From: Nonomuraea candida
GTDB lineage: Bacteria; Actinomycetota; Actinomycetes; Streptosporangiales; Streptosporangiaceae
Assembly: GCF_000725485.1 (NCBI RefSeq)
Contig: NZ_JOAG01000041.1
Coordinates: 15,447 to 79,446 of the forward strand
Length of the DNA: 64,000 bases
Direction: 5' to 3'
Each line of letters starts with the position of its first letter. Position 1 is the first letter of the stretch. The notes below the pieces were generated by a model. The model ran no database searches and had not been told where the DNA came from. It saw only the letters and a list, made by a program, of their open reading frames with translations. Positions 19,429 through 29,050 of the stretch are shown here, one piece after another. Position numbers and translations under genes: made by a program.

Positions 19429-19839
19429 TCAGGCGGCTCTGGTCAGGGCGATCACGGGGATGCGGCGGGTGGTCTTGGCCTCGTACTCGGCGAAGCCCGG
19501 CTCCCGCTCCACCATCGCGGCGTAGAGCCGGTCGCGCTCGTCGCCCTCCACGAACTCGGCCTTGGCCTCGAACTTCTCCGTGCCGACCTCCACCGTCGCC
19601 TCGGGCGTGGCGCGCAGGTTGTGGTACCAGGCCGGGTGGTTGTCCGCGCCGGCGTTGGAGGCGATGACGATGTAGCGGTCGCCGTCCGTCATGTACATCA
19701 CCGGCGTGGTGAAAGGCTTGCCGCTCTTGGCTCCCGTGGTGGTGAGCAGCACCAGCGGGGCGCCCTCGAACATGCCGCCGACCCGGCCCTCGTTGGCCCT
19801 GAACTCGTCGATGATCTTCTGGTTGAACTCGTTGGGCAT
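19429..19839 (-). CDS. Nitroreductase/DUF385 deazaflavin-dependent oxidoreductase
   Basis: A 136-residue split-barrel protein of the Ddn-like F420 (deazaflavin) family. It shows LLTTTGAKSGKPFTTPVMY (the typical G-x-K-S-G-x-x-R/T loop), YIVIASNAGADNHPAWYHNL and a terminal RIPVIALTR strand. Such enzymes reduce quinones, nitroaromatics or unsaturated compounds with F420H2. GAGGAG precedes the ATG. It is divergent from the adjacent TetR gene and has two operator-like dyads upstream, so it is probably repressed by that TetR and induced by its ligand. Confidence 0.88.
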   Translation of the reverse strand: MPNEFNQKIIDEFRANEGRVGGMFEGAPLVLLTTTGAKSGKPFTTPVMYMTDGDRYIVIASNAGADNHPAWYHNLRATPEATVEVGTEKFEAKAEFVEGDERDRLYAAMVEREPGFAEYEAKTTRRIPVIALTRAA

Positions 19840-19857
19840 TCTCGGCTCCTCAATAAT

Positions 19858-19900
19858 CGGAGAACTCTCCGTTTGTGAAGCGTAACCGGAGGATTCTCCG
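19858..19900. promoter_or_regulatory. Twin operator dyads between reductase and TetR genes
   Basis: CGGAGAACTCTCCG (19858-19871, perfect 6-bp arms) and CGGAGGATTCTCCG (19887-19900, one mismatch) are 29 bp apart centre to centre, i.e. on the same face of the helix after nearly three turns. Each is followed by a similar CGTTT-tail, so the whole block is a direct repeat of a palindrome. These are strong candidates for TetR binding sites controlling both divergent genes. Confidence 0.7.
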
Positions 19901-19923
19901 TTTACAAGCGGTATGCTGCGCCC

Positions 19924-20559
19924 GTGTGCGGACGCCGATCGCTGCCCGTCATCGGGCAACCCCAGCCGGAGCGGGCCGATGCCGCACGAAACCGGCGCAA
20001 GATCATCGAGGTGGCGGGCCGGATGGTCGCCGAACGTGGCGCCGAGGCCCTCTCGCTCGACGAGGTCGCCAGGATCGCCGGCGTGGGCGTCGGCACGGTC
20101 TACCGGCGCTTCGGCGACCGGGCCGGGCTGGCGCTGGCGCTGATCGACGAGCGGGAGCGGCAGTTCCAGTCCGCCTTCCTCGCCGGGCCGCCGCCGCTGG
20201 GCCCCGGCGCGCCCGCCTGTGAGCGCATCGTGGCGTTCCTGCACGCGCTGGTCGATCGGACGGTGGCGCAGCAGGGGCTGTTCCTGCTGCTGGAGAAGGG
20301 GATGGGCAAGCAGGTCAGCGGGCCGTACAAGGTGCATCACATCCACCTGGCGACGCTGCTCGCGCAGGCGTGCCCGCGCGTGGACGCCGACTACCTCGCC
20401 GACGCGCTGCTCGCGCCGGTCAACGCGCGCCTGATCGCCTTCCAGGTCGAGGAGCGCGGCATGACGATCGAGGACATCAAGGCCGGCCTGGCCGCCCTGT
20501 CCGCCGCCGTCACGAGACCGCCCGACCGCCCTGTCCGCCGCCGTCACGAGACCGCCTGA
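19924..20559 (+). CDS. TetR-family transcriptional regulator
   Basis: A 211-residue TetR protein with its helix-turn-helix at about residues 24-70 (IIEVAGRMVAERGAEALSLDEVARIAGVGVGTVYRRFGDR). The GTG start follows TATGCT by 6 nt. The last ~20 residues come from a 34-bp tandem duplication that is not a multiple of three. The second copy is read in another frame and ends at an out-of-frame TGA, so the C-terminal tail is a recent sequence accident. It is the likely regulator of the divergent deazaflavin reductase. Confidence 0.87.
   Translation: MCGRRSLPVIGQPQPERADAARNRRKIIEVAGRMVAERGAEALSLDEVARIAGVGVGTVYRRFGDRAGLALALIDERERQFQSAFLAGPPPLGPGAPACERIVAFLHALVDRTVAQQGLFLLLEKGMGKQVSGPYKVHHIHLATLLAQACPRVDADYLADALLAPVNARLIAFQVEERGMTIEDIKAGLAALSAAVTRPPDRPVRRRHETA
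20492..20559. repeat. 34-bp tandem duplication shifting the TetR C-terminus
   Basis: Two copies of a 34-bp unit (CCGCCCTGTCCGCCGCCGTC...) lie at 20492-20525 and 20526-20559. They are nearly identical except near the junction, where CGACC in the first is TGACC in the second, creating the stop codon in use. Confidence 0.85.
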
Positions 20560-20620
20560 CCGCCGTCGCGGTGAGCGAGGCCGAGCAGCCGTGACGAGCG
20601 CCGGACGGGCGAAAGGGGCG

Positions 20621-21844
20621 TCAGGCGGGCGGGGAGTCGCCCGGATCTTCCGTGCGGACGGTCAGGCGGTCGTCGGTCAGGCGGATCGTCAGCATCGCGC
20701 CGGGGGCGACGTCCTTCGCCAGGCGCACGACCTCGCCGGACGGCCGCTGGACGACGGCGTAGCCGCGCTCAAGGGTGGCCGCGGGGGACAGGGCGATGAG
20801 GCGGGCCCGCAGGTGGGCGAGGTCGTCGGCGGCCCGGTCGAGCGACCCCGACAGTGACCGCCTGGCGCGGTCGCGCAGCGCCTCGGCCTGCTCGGCCCGG
20901 CGTTCGAGCTCGCGTACGGGATCGGCCAGCGAGGGGCGGGAGCGCACGGACGTCAGCCAGGACATCTCCCGGTCGAGCCAGCCGCTCATCACCCGCCGCC
21001 CCCGGTCACGGAGCTGGCGCACCAGCGTGAGCTGCTCGCCCACGTCGGGCACGACCTTCTTGGCGGCGTCGGTGGGGGTGGAGGCCCGCACGTCGGCCAC
21101 CAGGTCGAGCAGCGGGCTGTCCTGCTCGTGGCCGATCGCGCTCACCACGGGGGTGCGGCAGGCGGCGACGGCGCGTACGAGCGTCTCGTCGGAGAACGGC
21201 AGCAGGTCCTCCAGCGACCCCCCGCCACGGGCGACGACGATCACCTCGACCGAGGAGTCGGCGTCGAGCCTGCGCAGCGCCTCGGTGACCTCGGCCACGG
21301 CGTACGGCCCCTGCACGGCCACTTCCTCCACCTTGAACCGCACGGCGGGCCAGCGCCGCCGGGAGTTCTCCAGCACGTCGCGCTCGGCGGCGGAGTCGCG
21401 GCCGCAGATGAGCCCGATCGTGCCCGGCAGGAACGGCAGCCGCCGCTTCCTGTCGGCGTTGAACAGGCCCTCGGCGGCCAGCAGTTGCCGCAGCCGCTCC
21501 AGCCTGACGAGCATCTCGCCCACGCCGACCGGACGCATCTCCAGCGCCGTGAACGCGAACGAGCCCCTGTTGACCCAGAAGTCGGGCTTGACGTGCAGCA
21601 CCACCCTGGCGCCGTTGGACGGCCGGGGCACCGTCGCCTCATAGACGCCACGCGGGGCGGTGACCCTGGCGGACACGTTGGCGATCGGGTCGCGCAGGGT
21701 CAGGAACACCGTGCCGCCACGCGCGCTCAGGTCGGTGATCTCACCCTCGACCCAGACCGTGCCGAGTCTGCCGATCCAACCGCCCACCATCTGCAGGACC
21801 GTGCGGATCGGCAGGGGAGACTCTGGCGTGGTCTTCGACGTCAT
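20621..21844 (-). CDS. xseA: Exodeoxyribonuclease VII large subunit
   Basis: The catalytic subunit of exonuclease VII, 407 residues. An N-terminal OB fold (about 12-105, [23 protein letters not shown]) is followed by the nuclease core with [43 protein letters not shown] and the [31 protein letters not shown] region, then a coiled-coil-like helix. TAGTCT six bases before the ATG suggests a leaderless promoter, although the upstream gene ends only 27 bp away. It is separated from xseB. Confidence 0.94.
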   Translation of the reverse strand: MTSKTTPESPLPIRTVLQMVGGWIGRLGTVWVEGEITDLSARGGTVFLTLRDPIANVSARVTAPRGVYEATVPRPSNGARVVLHVKPDFWVNRGSFAFTALEMRPVGVGEMLVRLERLRQLLAAEGLFNADRKRRLPFLPGTIGLICGRDSAAERDVLENSRRRWPAVRFKVEEVAVQGPYAVAEVTEALRRLDADSSVEVIVVARGGGSLEDLLPFSDETLVRAVAACRTPVVSAIGHEQDSPLLDLVADVRASTPTDAAKKVVPDVGEQLTLVRQLRDRGRRVMSGWLDREMSWLTSVRSRPSLADPVRELERRAEQAEALRDRARRSLSGSLDRAADDLAHLRARLIALSPAATLERGYAVVQRPSGEVVRLAKDVAPGAMLTIRLTDDRLTVRTEDPGDSPPA

Positions 21845-21871
21845 GGCGGAAGACTACGGGTTCGGTACGAC

Positions 21872-23113
21872 CTATTCCCCGGCCTGCAGCTTCGCGAGGC
21901 GGTTCTCGAACATGCGGATGACCTCGGACCGCGCCGCCGTGGCCTGCTCGTAGGCGAGGAACTCGCCGATCTGCTCGGCCGTCTTGCCGCGCATCCTGGC
22001 GCGCAGGGAGGCGACGGTGAGCTCGGAGAACCCGGGCAGCGGCTCGGTCAGATCCACGGTGCGGGACGCGACGGGCTCGGGGGCCGCGGCGGGCTCCGCG
22101 GTGGCGGCGGCGGGCTCGGGGGCGCGGGCCGGCTCGGGTGCGGGCGCGGGCTCGGCGACCTTGGACGCGGCAACGGCCGCCTCGGCAGCCTCGGCCTCTC
22201 CGGTCTTTCCGGACTCGCCAGCCTTCGCGGTCTTCGTGGCCTTCGTGCTCTTGGCGGTCTTCGTCGCCTTCGTCGCCTTCGCGGCCTTCGGCTTGGCGGC
22301 GGGGGCGGGCTCCTCGACGGCGGGCTCGGCCACGGCCTTGGGAGCGGCGGGCGCGACCTCCGGCTTGGCGGGCGCGGTCTTCGGCTTGGCGGTGCCCTTG
22401 GCGGGGGCGGCCTCCGCCTCGGCGGTCTTGGCGGTGACGGGCTCCGGGGTGGCGGCGCTCTCCGTGACGGCGGGCTTGGGGGACGCGTCCGTCTTGGTGG
22501 TGGCCTTCGCCTTGGAGGCGGCCTCGGCCTCCGGCCCGGCGACCGCCACGGGCTCGGACTTGCCCGCGGACTCGGCGTTCAGCGCGGGCTCGGAGCTGCC
22601 GGCGGCCGGCTCCGGCTTCACGGCGGGCTCAGCCTTGGCGGTGGGCTCGGCCGCGGCGGCGGGCTCGGTCTTGGCGGCCGGTGTGAAGATGACGGGGTCG
22701 GGCTTGGTCTTGGCGACGCCGTTGGACTCGGCCGCGCTGGGCCGCGGCGCGAAGATCACCGGCTCCTTGCGCGCCGGCTTGTCCTGCGCGGACTCCGCCG
22801 CACCGGCCGGCGCGGCGGACCTGGCCGACTCGGCGGACTTGGCGGACTCGGCGGACTCGGCGGTCTCCGCCGGGACGGCGGCGACCTGTGCGGCGGCGGA
22901 CGGGCGGGAGTCGTGCTCCTCCTCCTCGCGCTCCTCCTTGCCGCCGAGCCCCTTGATGGAGTTCTTCATCCGGTCCACGAGCAGCAACGCCTGCCCCGCA
23001 GCGCTCAGAGTGGTCTGGACGACGAACAGCGGGAGGTCCTTGGCCTTCTCCTTCAGCTCGTCTTTGTTGGTGACGGTTTTTGCGATGTTGCGTATCACGT
23101 CGCTGAGGGACAT
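21872..23113 (-). CDS. Rv1109c-like protein with long Ala/Pro/Lys/Glu-rich linker
   Basis: A 413-residue protein made of a short N-terminal helical module (about 1-60, IAKTVTNKDELKEKAKDLP), a ~290-residue disordered linker of AKAEPAA-type repeats resembling histone-H1 tails, and a C-terminal helical module (about 355-413, ELTVASLRARMRGKTAEQI). It lies between xseA and ispH, as Rv1109c does in M. tuberculosis. That family is named lipid-droplet-associated in some databases, with little direct proof. The function here is therefore uncertain. GGGAGA lies 5 nt before the ATG. It is probably cotranscribed with xseA. Confidence 0.7.
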   Translation of the reverse strand: MSLSDVIRNIAKTVTNKDELKEKAKDLPLFVVQTTLSAAGQALLLVDRMKNSIKGLGGKEEREEEEHDSRPSAAAQVAAVPAETAESAESAKSAESARSAAPAGAAESAQDKPARKEPVIFAPRPSAAESNGVAKTKPDPVIFTPAAKTEPAAAAEPTAKAEPAVKPEPAAGSSEPALNAESAGKSEPVAVAGPEAEAASKAKATTKTDASPKPAVTESAATPEPVTAKTAEAEAAPAKGTAKPKTAPAKPEVAPAAPKAVAEPAVEEPAPAAKPKAAKATKATKTAKSTKATKTAKAGESGKTGEAEAAEAAVAASKVAEPAPAPEPARAPEPAAATAEPAAAPEPVASRTVDLTEPLPGFSELTVASLRARMRGKTAEQIGEFLAYEQATAARSEVIRMFENRLAKLQAGE

Positions 23114-23214
23114 GAACGTCTCCCTGGGAGGTCTGTATTGGACGGCCAGTCTGGCAAACCGCGGGCTACCACGCACATGCGGGCCGGATGGCCGCTCCAC
23201 GTAGCATAGAAAGT

Positions 23215-24180
23215 ATGGAGCCCCAGACCCCCACTTCCCGCCGAGTCCTCGTCGCCAAGCCGCGGGGCTACTGTGCCGGAGTCGATCGAGCCGTGGTAGC
23301 GGTCGAGAAGGCTCTGGAGCAGTACGGCGCACCGATCTACGTACGCAAGCAGATCGTCCACAACACCCACGTCGTCAAGACGCTCGAGGCCAGGGGCGCC
23401 ATCTTCGTCGACGAGACCGAGGAGGTGCCGGAGGGCGAGATCGTGGTGTTCTCGGCCCACGGCGTCTCGCCCGCGGTCCACCAGGAGGCCGCGCAGCGCA
23501 ACCTGCGCACCATCGACGCCACCTGCCCGCTGGTGACGAAGGTGCACAACGAGGCCAAGCGCTTCGCCTCCCAGGACTACGACATCCTGCTGATCGGGCA
23601 CGAGGGCCACGAGGAGGTCGAGGGCACCTCCGGCGAGGCCCCCGACCACATCCAGCTCGTCGACGGGCTCGACTCCGTCGACAAGGTGCGGGTCAAGGAC
23701 CCGAGCAAGCTGGTGTGGCTGTCGCAGACCACGCTGTCGGTCGACGAGACCACCGAGACCGTGGCCCGGCTCAAGGAGCGCTTCCCCACGCTGATCGACC
23801 CGCCGAGCGACGACATCTGCTACGCCACCCAGAACCGCCAGACGGCGGTCAAGGAGATCGCCGCCGAGTCGCAGCTCGTCATCGTGGTCGGCTCGGAGAA
23901 CTCCTCCAACTCCAAGCGCCTGGTCGAGGTGGCCAAGGACTACGGCGCGCAGGCGTCCTACCTGGTGGACAACGCCGACTTCATCCGCGACGAGTGGCTC
24001 GACGGCGTGACCACGGTGGGCGTGACCAGCGGCGCCTCGGTGCCGGAAGAGCTGGTGGAGGAGGTGCTGGCGCGCCTGGCCCGCCACGGGTTCGGCGACG
24101 TGACGGAGGTCGAGCCGGTGCAGGAGAGCATGCGCTTCGCCCTGCCCCACGAGCTGCGCAAGGACCTGCGCGCCTCCTAG
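23215..24180 (+). CDS. ispH: 4-hydroxy-3-methylbut-2-enyl diphosphate reductase
   Basis: The last enzyme of the non-mevalonate (MEP) isoprenoid pathway, a [4Fe-4S] protein giving IPP and DMAPP. The 321-residue chain has all three cluster cysteines at the expected spacing: C20 (KPRGYCAG), C104 (DATCPL) and C202 ([10 protein letters not shown]). Substrate residues HNTHVV and SAHGVSP are also present. The ATG at MEPQTPTS is preferred over one nine codons earlier because TAGCAT lies 7 nt upstream (leaderless). It is divergent from the Rv1109c-like gene. Confidence 0.95.
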   Translation: MEPQTPTSRRVLVAKPRGYCAGVDRAVVAVEKALEQYGAPIYVRKQIVHNTHVVKTLEARGAIFVDETEEVPEGEIVVFSAHGVSPAVHQEAAQRNLRTIDATCPLVTKVHNEAKRFASQDYDILLIGHEGHEEVEGTSGEAPDHIQLVDGLDSVDKVRVKDPSKLVWLSQTTLSVDETTETVARLKERFPTLIDPPSDDICYATQNRQTAVKEIAAESQLVIVVGSENSSNSKRLVEVAKDYGAQASYLVDNADFIRDEWLDGVTTVGVTSGASVPEELVEEVLARLARHGFGDVTEVEPVQESMRFALPHELRKDLRAS

Positions 24181-24193
24181 CCCACCCGTCCCG

Positions 24194-24237
24194 AACGTCC
24201 CGCGCGGCGACGCCCCCCGGCTCCCGCGCGGGACGTT
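24194..24237 (+). terminator. Strong hairpin after ispH
   Basis: AACGTCCCGCGCG (24194-24206) pairs perfectly with CGCGCGGGACGTT (24225-24237): a 13-bp stem with an 18-nt loop, 14 nt after the ispH stop and between convergent genes. A short TTTCC follows the right arm. Confidence 0.7.
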
Positions 24238-24290
24238 TCCGTTCTCCCGCGCGGCGCCGCCCGTCTCCCGCGCGTCCCGCGCGGCGGTGG

Positions 24291-24803
24291 TCAGTCCTCG
24301 CCGCGCGGGGTGCCGTACACCTTGGGCTCGAAATAGCCCTCGGGCTCCGGGGCGAACGTCGGCTGGCGCTGGCGTGACACCTCGGCGCCCGCCTTCAGCT
24401 CCTCGCGCAGCTCGCGTACGTTGTCGCGCAGCCCGCGCCGCCACGCGATGCCCAGCACCAGCGCCGAGCCCGCGAACAGCCACGGCGCGCCCCGCGTCAT
24501 CGACGTGTAGAGCCCCAGCGCCAGCGACTGCATGATCGACACCGACCCGAACGCCCGCCCGAGCTCGACGATCAGCGTGGCGCAGAAGAACACCAGCGGC
24601 GGCGTCACCACCAGCGACAGCAGCTCGCGCCGGTTGACCAGCGCCGCGCCCAGCACGCTGGCCAGCACGAACGCCGCCCCCACGATGTGCTCCACGTCGA
24701 GCAGGGCCGTCAGCACGTAGCCCGCCATGGTGGCCACCAGGGCGAGCGCGATGGCGCCGCGAGCAGTCAGCCTGACGGCAGAACGCCTGCCTTTCCCACC
24801 CAT
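24291..24803 (-). CDS. DUF6542 family membrane protein
   Basis: A 170-residue membrane protein with four predicted helices (first at ALALVATMAGYVLTALL) and a cytoplasmic C-terminal tail ending in PEGYFEPKVYGTPRGED. It corresponds in position and size to the Rv1111c-type gene beside ispH in other actinobacteria; no function is known. It starts 14 bp after rmuC on the same strand and is probably cotranscribed with it. Confidence 0.75.
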   Translation of the reverse strand: MGGKGRRSAVRLTARGAIALALVATMAGYVLTALLDVEHIVGAAFVLASVLGAALVNRRELLSLVVTPPLVFFCATLIVELGRAFGSVSIMQSLALGLYTSMTRGAPWLFAGSALVLGIAWRRGLRDNVRELREELKAGAEVSRQRQPTFAPEPEGYFEPKVYGTPRGED

Positions 24804-24817
24804 TGGCCCACCCCCAT

Positions 24818-26086
24818 TTACTGCGACCCGTTGGCCAACTTACCGTTCGCGTGGGAAATCGGAGATGAGGTTTCGAGCAGTTCGGGGGAGGCCAGGGGCC
24901 TGGGCAGGCCGTCCAGCATCTCGGGGGCGTCGAGATCACCATCGACGACGCCCAGATCGTTAAGTTTGCGCGCGGTGACCAGAACCCGGCTTTCGAGCGA
25001 TCCGACCGACTTGTTGTACGCCTCCACGGCCCGCGTCAGCGCCCTGCCCAGCGACTCGACGTTGCGGCCCAGCGACGACAGCCGTTCGTACAGCTCCTTG
25101 CCCAGCTCGAACACCGCCCGCGCGTTCTCGCTGAGCGCGGCCTGCTGCCAGGCGTAGTGCGCGGTGCGCAGCATCGTGATCAGCGTGGTGGGGGTGGCGA
25201 TGTGCACCCGCCGCGTCATCGCGTATTCCAGCAGCCCGGGATCGCGTTCGAGCGCCGGCGCCAGGAACGCCTCGCCGGGGATGAACAGCACCACGAACTC
25301 CGGCGACGGGTTGAACCCCTGCCAGTAGGACTTGGCCGCCAGCCGGTCGATGTGCTCGCGCACGTGCCGGGCGTGCGCGTCGAGGCGTACGGAGGCCAGC
25401 GACTCGTCCGACGCCTCGGCGGCCTCCAGGTAGGCCGCCAGCGAGACCTTGGAGTCGACCACGATGTTCTTGCCCCCGGCCAGCCTGACCACCATGTCGG
25501 GCCGCATGGAGCCCTCGGTCACCTGCTCGTCGAAGTCGCAGAAGCGCTGCATGCCGGCGATCTCGGCGACCCTGCGCAGTTGCAGCTCGCCCCACCGGCC
25601 GCGGGCCTCGGGGCGCTGCAGGGCCCGGACCAGGGCGGTGGTCTGGGAGCGGAGCTGCTCGTTGCTCTGGCGGACGAACTCCAGCTGCTTGGCCAGCTCG
25701 GCCCGCGCCGCCCGCTGGCCGGACTCGGTGTCGCGCAGCTGGGACTCGACCCGGGCCAGGGCGTCCTTCAGCGGCTCCACCAGGTGCTCGACGGCCTGCC
25801 TGCGCTGCTCCAGGTCGCCGGTGGCCTCCGCGCGGGTGGCGGCCAGCCTGGTCTCGGCCAGCTCCAGGAAGCGCACGTTGTTGACGTCGAGCGCCCGCGT
25901 GGACAGCGCCTGGAAGCGCTCGGCGAGCTGCTCCTCGACATAGACCAGTTTCTCGGCGGACGCCTTGGCACGGGCGTCGGACTCGGCCACCCGCACCGCC
26001 GCGCGGGTCCGGGCGATGAGGAAGCCGACGAGCAGGCCGACGGCGAGACCGAGGAGAAGCGACACGACGTCCACTCCATCGATCAT
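24818..26086 (-). CDS. rmuC: DNA recombination protein RmuC
   Basis: A 422-residue protein with one N-terminal membrane helix (about 7-27), a long coiled coil (30-170) and a C-terminal PD-(D/E)XK-like RmuC domain. The domain has RPEARGRWGELQLRRVAEIAGM, GKNIVVDSKVSLAAY and the FNPSPEFVVLFIPGEAFLAPAL segment. RmuC proteins limit sequence inversions at inverted repeats in E. coli. No good ribosome-binding site is seen at this ATG, so a slightly different start (GTG at VDVVSLLL) is possible. It is divergent from the Cys-rich exported protein. Confidence 0.88.
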   Translation of the reverse strand: MIDGVDVVSLLLGLAVGLLVGFLIARTRAAVRVAESDARAKASAEKLVYVEEQLAERFQALSTRALDVNNVRFLELAETRLAATRAEATGDLEQRRQAVEHLVEPLKDALARVESQLRDTESGQRAARAELAKQLEFVRQSNEQLRSQTTALVRALQRPEARGRWGELQLRRVAEIAGMQRFCDFDEQVTEGSMRPDMVVRLAGGKNIVVDSKVSLAAYLEAAEASDESLASVRLDAHARHVREHIDRLAAKSYWQGFNPSPEFVVLFIPGEAFLAPALERDPGLLEYAMTRRVHIATPTTLITMLRTAHYAWQQAALSENARAVFELGKELYERLSSLGRNVESLGRALTRAVEAYNKSVGSLESRVLVTARKLNDLGVVDGDLDAPEMLDGLPRPLASPELLETSSPISHANGKLANGSQ

Positions 26087-26170
26087 GGCAGGAGCGCGGG
26101 CCCGGTTTCTTCCCGACACGCTTGGCGGTTCCGCTTGTGCGCCGCACGGGCCGTCACTCACAGTACTGTG

Positions 26171-26887
26171 ATGGACACGCTACCGAAGCTGGCCGCCGCG
26201 GGCGCCGCCGTGGCGATCGCCCTGGTCGCGCTGGCGGGCGCCGTCATCGCGGGCTCCGGCGGCGGCACCCAGTCCCGGCCGGTGCTGCGCTGGTCGCCGG
26301 GCGCGTGCGTCACGGGCGACTACGCGCTGACCGCGTGCAACGGCGGCGACTCCGAGGTGGTGGCGATGGCCTCCGACCCGCCGGGGCCCGGCGGCTGCCC
26401 GGTGGACACCGACGTCGTCCTGCGGGTGGGCGAGGGCCGCACGGCCTGCGTACGCAACTTCCTGGAGCCCCACCCCGGCGCGCCGGGAGGCGGCGGCGGG
26501 CTGCTGCGCCCCGGCGACTGCGTCACGCTCGACGGCCGCGAGCGGGCCTGCGCGGACTCCGGCTGGTACGGCAGGGCCCTGGCGCTCGTCCCCGACGCCG
26601 GAGCCTGCCCCGACGGCACCCTCGACGTCCTCGACGGCGCGGAGCAGGCGATCTGCCTGGGCCCCGGCGGGCAGGTCCTCGACCGGGGCTCGTGCGTGGC
26701 CGAGCCGGCCACCGACGTGATCGCCAGGTCCGCCGTCACCCGGGTGCCCTGCGACTCGCCGCACGCCTGGGCCAGGGTGTTGTCGTTCGAGTCCGCGCCG
26801 GCCGCCTGCCCCCGCAGCGCCGAGCGCTACCTGCGCTCCGACGGGGGCCGCCGTCCGGTGACCTGTCTGTACGTCCTCAGCAAGTAA
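26171..26887 (+). CDS. Exported Cys-rich protein with three internal repeats (septum-formation-like)
   Basis: A 238-residue protein with an N-terminal membrane helix (about 6-30) and an extracytoplasmic part holding 12 cysteines. These fall into three consecutive repeats of about 50-60 residues, each with four cysteines in a C..C..C..C pattern: GACVTGD..LTAC, GDCVTLD..RAC and GSCVAEP..VPC as repeat starts. The last repeat contains VPCDSPHAWARV, similar to the GDCV/VPCxxPH motif of septum-formation (PF13845-like) domains. Six disulfides are likely. Function unknown. It lies 11 bp upstream of ychF. Confidence 0.7.
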   Translation: MDTLPKLAAAGAAVAIALVALAGAVIAGSGGGTQSRPVLRWSPGACVTGDYALTACNGGDSEVVAMASDPPGPGGCPVDTDVVLRVGEGRTACVRNFLEPHPGAPGGGGGLLRPGDCVTLDGRERACADSGWYGRALALVPDAGACPDGTLDVLDGAEQAICLGPGGQVLDRGSCVAEPATDVIARSAVTRVPCDSPHAWARVLSFESAPAACPRSAERYLRSDGGRRPVTCLYVLSK

Positions 26888-26898
26888 ACTCGCTCACC

Positions 26899-27975
<1,077 letters not shown>

Positions 27976-28022
27976 CCGGCCGCTGCGCCGCCGCTGCGTC
28001 GAACCCTGTGCCGAACGCTGCG

Positions 28023-28046
28023 CGCCGCCCGCGTACGCGGGCGGCG
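28023..28046 (+). terminator. Near-perfect palindrome after ychF
   Basis: CGCCGCCCGCG-TA-CGCGGGCGGCG is self-complementary over 24 bases, about 48 bp after the ychF stop. As RNA it would form a tight GC hairpin and serve as a terminator. The rest of the gap to the next gene (28047-28259) holds no convincing gene. Confidence 0.6.
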
Positions 28047-28259
28047 AAACGTCGCATGTCCCCGGACGCAATCACCCAGAGCGAGACTCCGCTACGGTAG
28101 GTTACCGACGGCGGACGGCGGCGAAGCCCCCTGCGAGGTGACGGCTGGTGCCCCGGCAACGACCGAGACACTTGTTACCGGGACAACTGACACGTCAACC
28201 ACTTTGGGCCCCCGCGCGTCGAATCTGTCACGGCGGTCACGCTGACTCGGGAGGCCCTC

Positions 28260-28622
28260 ATGTTCCGTCGCATCATCCGGAGACGCATCATCCGGAGACG
28301 ACGCCCGGCGCCTGCGCTCGCCGGCATCAGCCTCGAGGAGGAGCTGGCCCTGATCAGGGTCGAGCTGATGTACGGCCTGCACGTCAACCGCGAGGCCTAC
28401 CTCCGCAGGAAGGTCGACGAGCGCAACGAGATGGCCGCCCGGATGCGTGCGCACGAGCCCGCCGAGATGCTGGCCGAGCTGCGCGACTCGCTGGAGCGGG
28501 CGGTGCGGCCCGCGGCCCTGTCCGCTGCCCTGCCCGCTGCCCTGTCCGCGGCGCGGCCCACGGTCGTGGATCTCCACAGCAGGCGCCGGGCACGCGCCTC
28601 CCAGGACCCCGAACCGGCCTGA
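28260..28622 (+). CDS. Hypothetical basic/helical protein
   Basis: A 120-residue protein with no recognised family. GGGAGG lies five bases before the ATG, so translation is likely. The N-terminus is a short repeated basic patch (IIRRRIIRRRR); residues ~22-80 are strongly helical and charged (EEELALIRVELMYGLHVNREAYLRRKVDERNEM), and the tail is Ala/Pro-rich. It precedes the secretion-like locus on the same strand, with ~430 bp between. A link to that locus is possible but unsupported. Its stop codon begins a tandem array. Confidence 0.6.
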   Translation: MFRRIIRRRIIRRRRPAPALAGISLEEELALIRVELMYGLHVNREAYLRRKVDERNEMAARMRAHEPAEMLAELRDSLERAVRPAALSAALPAALSAARPTVVDLHSRRRARASQDPEPA

Positions 28623-28725
28623 GAGGGCGAGCCTTCCGGGATCCCGAACCGGCCTGAGGGCGCGCCTTCCGGGATGCCGGGCCGGCCTGAGGGAGCGGGC
28701 CTTCCGGGGCCCCGAGCCGGCCTGA
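28616..28725. repeat. Four-unit array built on the 3' end of the preceding gene
   Basis: GGCCTGA, containing the gene's stop, recurs at 28616, 28651, 28684 and 28719 (spacing 33-35 bp), with the conserved body GCCTTCCGGGATCCCGAACC between copies. Confidence 0.85.
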
Positions 28726-28730
28726 GACCG

Positions 28731-29050
28731 TATCCGCTCGCGACCCATACCGAATCCGCAGGTCACGAGCGTCCATGCTCGTTTTGGACAGGAATCCGTG
28801 GCTGCCGCGCTATGCGATATTAGGCGTCTGGCCTGGTCAAAAGCTGTTTCCACCGGGAACTGACAGGAATCGGCACTGTGGCCTGTCATACGGCCGGTTT
28901 GCCGGTGAGGAGTGTCATGCCGCAGCATGGGCGTGGCTTTCCTGGAACAATGGCGGAGACCGGATAGGGTGACTACTTCACCGCGGATGATGGGGATCGG
29001 CAACGGACGACACCGCGCCAGCCGGGGGGATCGGCGCGAGCGGAGGCGTG
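28731..29050 (+). promoter_or_regulatory. Upstream region of the secretion-like locus
   Basis: About 320 bp without a credible gene and with lower GC than its surroundings. TAGGGT (28965-28970) is a candidate -10 for the operon, ~80 bp before the first start codon. Several short AT-rich stretches and the ACTGACAGG/CCTGTCAT block near 28858-28894 may be regulator sites, but no clean operator can be named. Confidence 0.35.

Noticed and set aside
14230..20559. Reading the TetR genes as paralogues of one recent expansion
   Set aside because: Their helix-turn-helix sequences and ligand domains are clearly different; each is paired with a different target gene.
21128..23209. Long rightward Gly/Leu/Arg-rich frame across xseA and the Rv1109c-like gene
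   Set aside because: Crosses two genes on the opposite strand and consists of GLGG-type low complexity; the minus-strand genes have family motifs and syntenic support.
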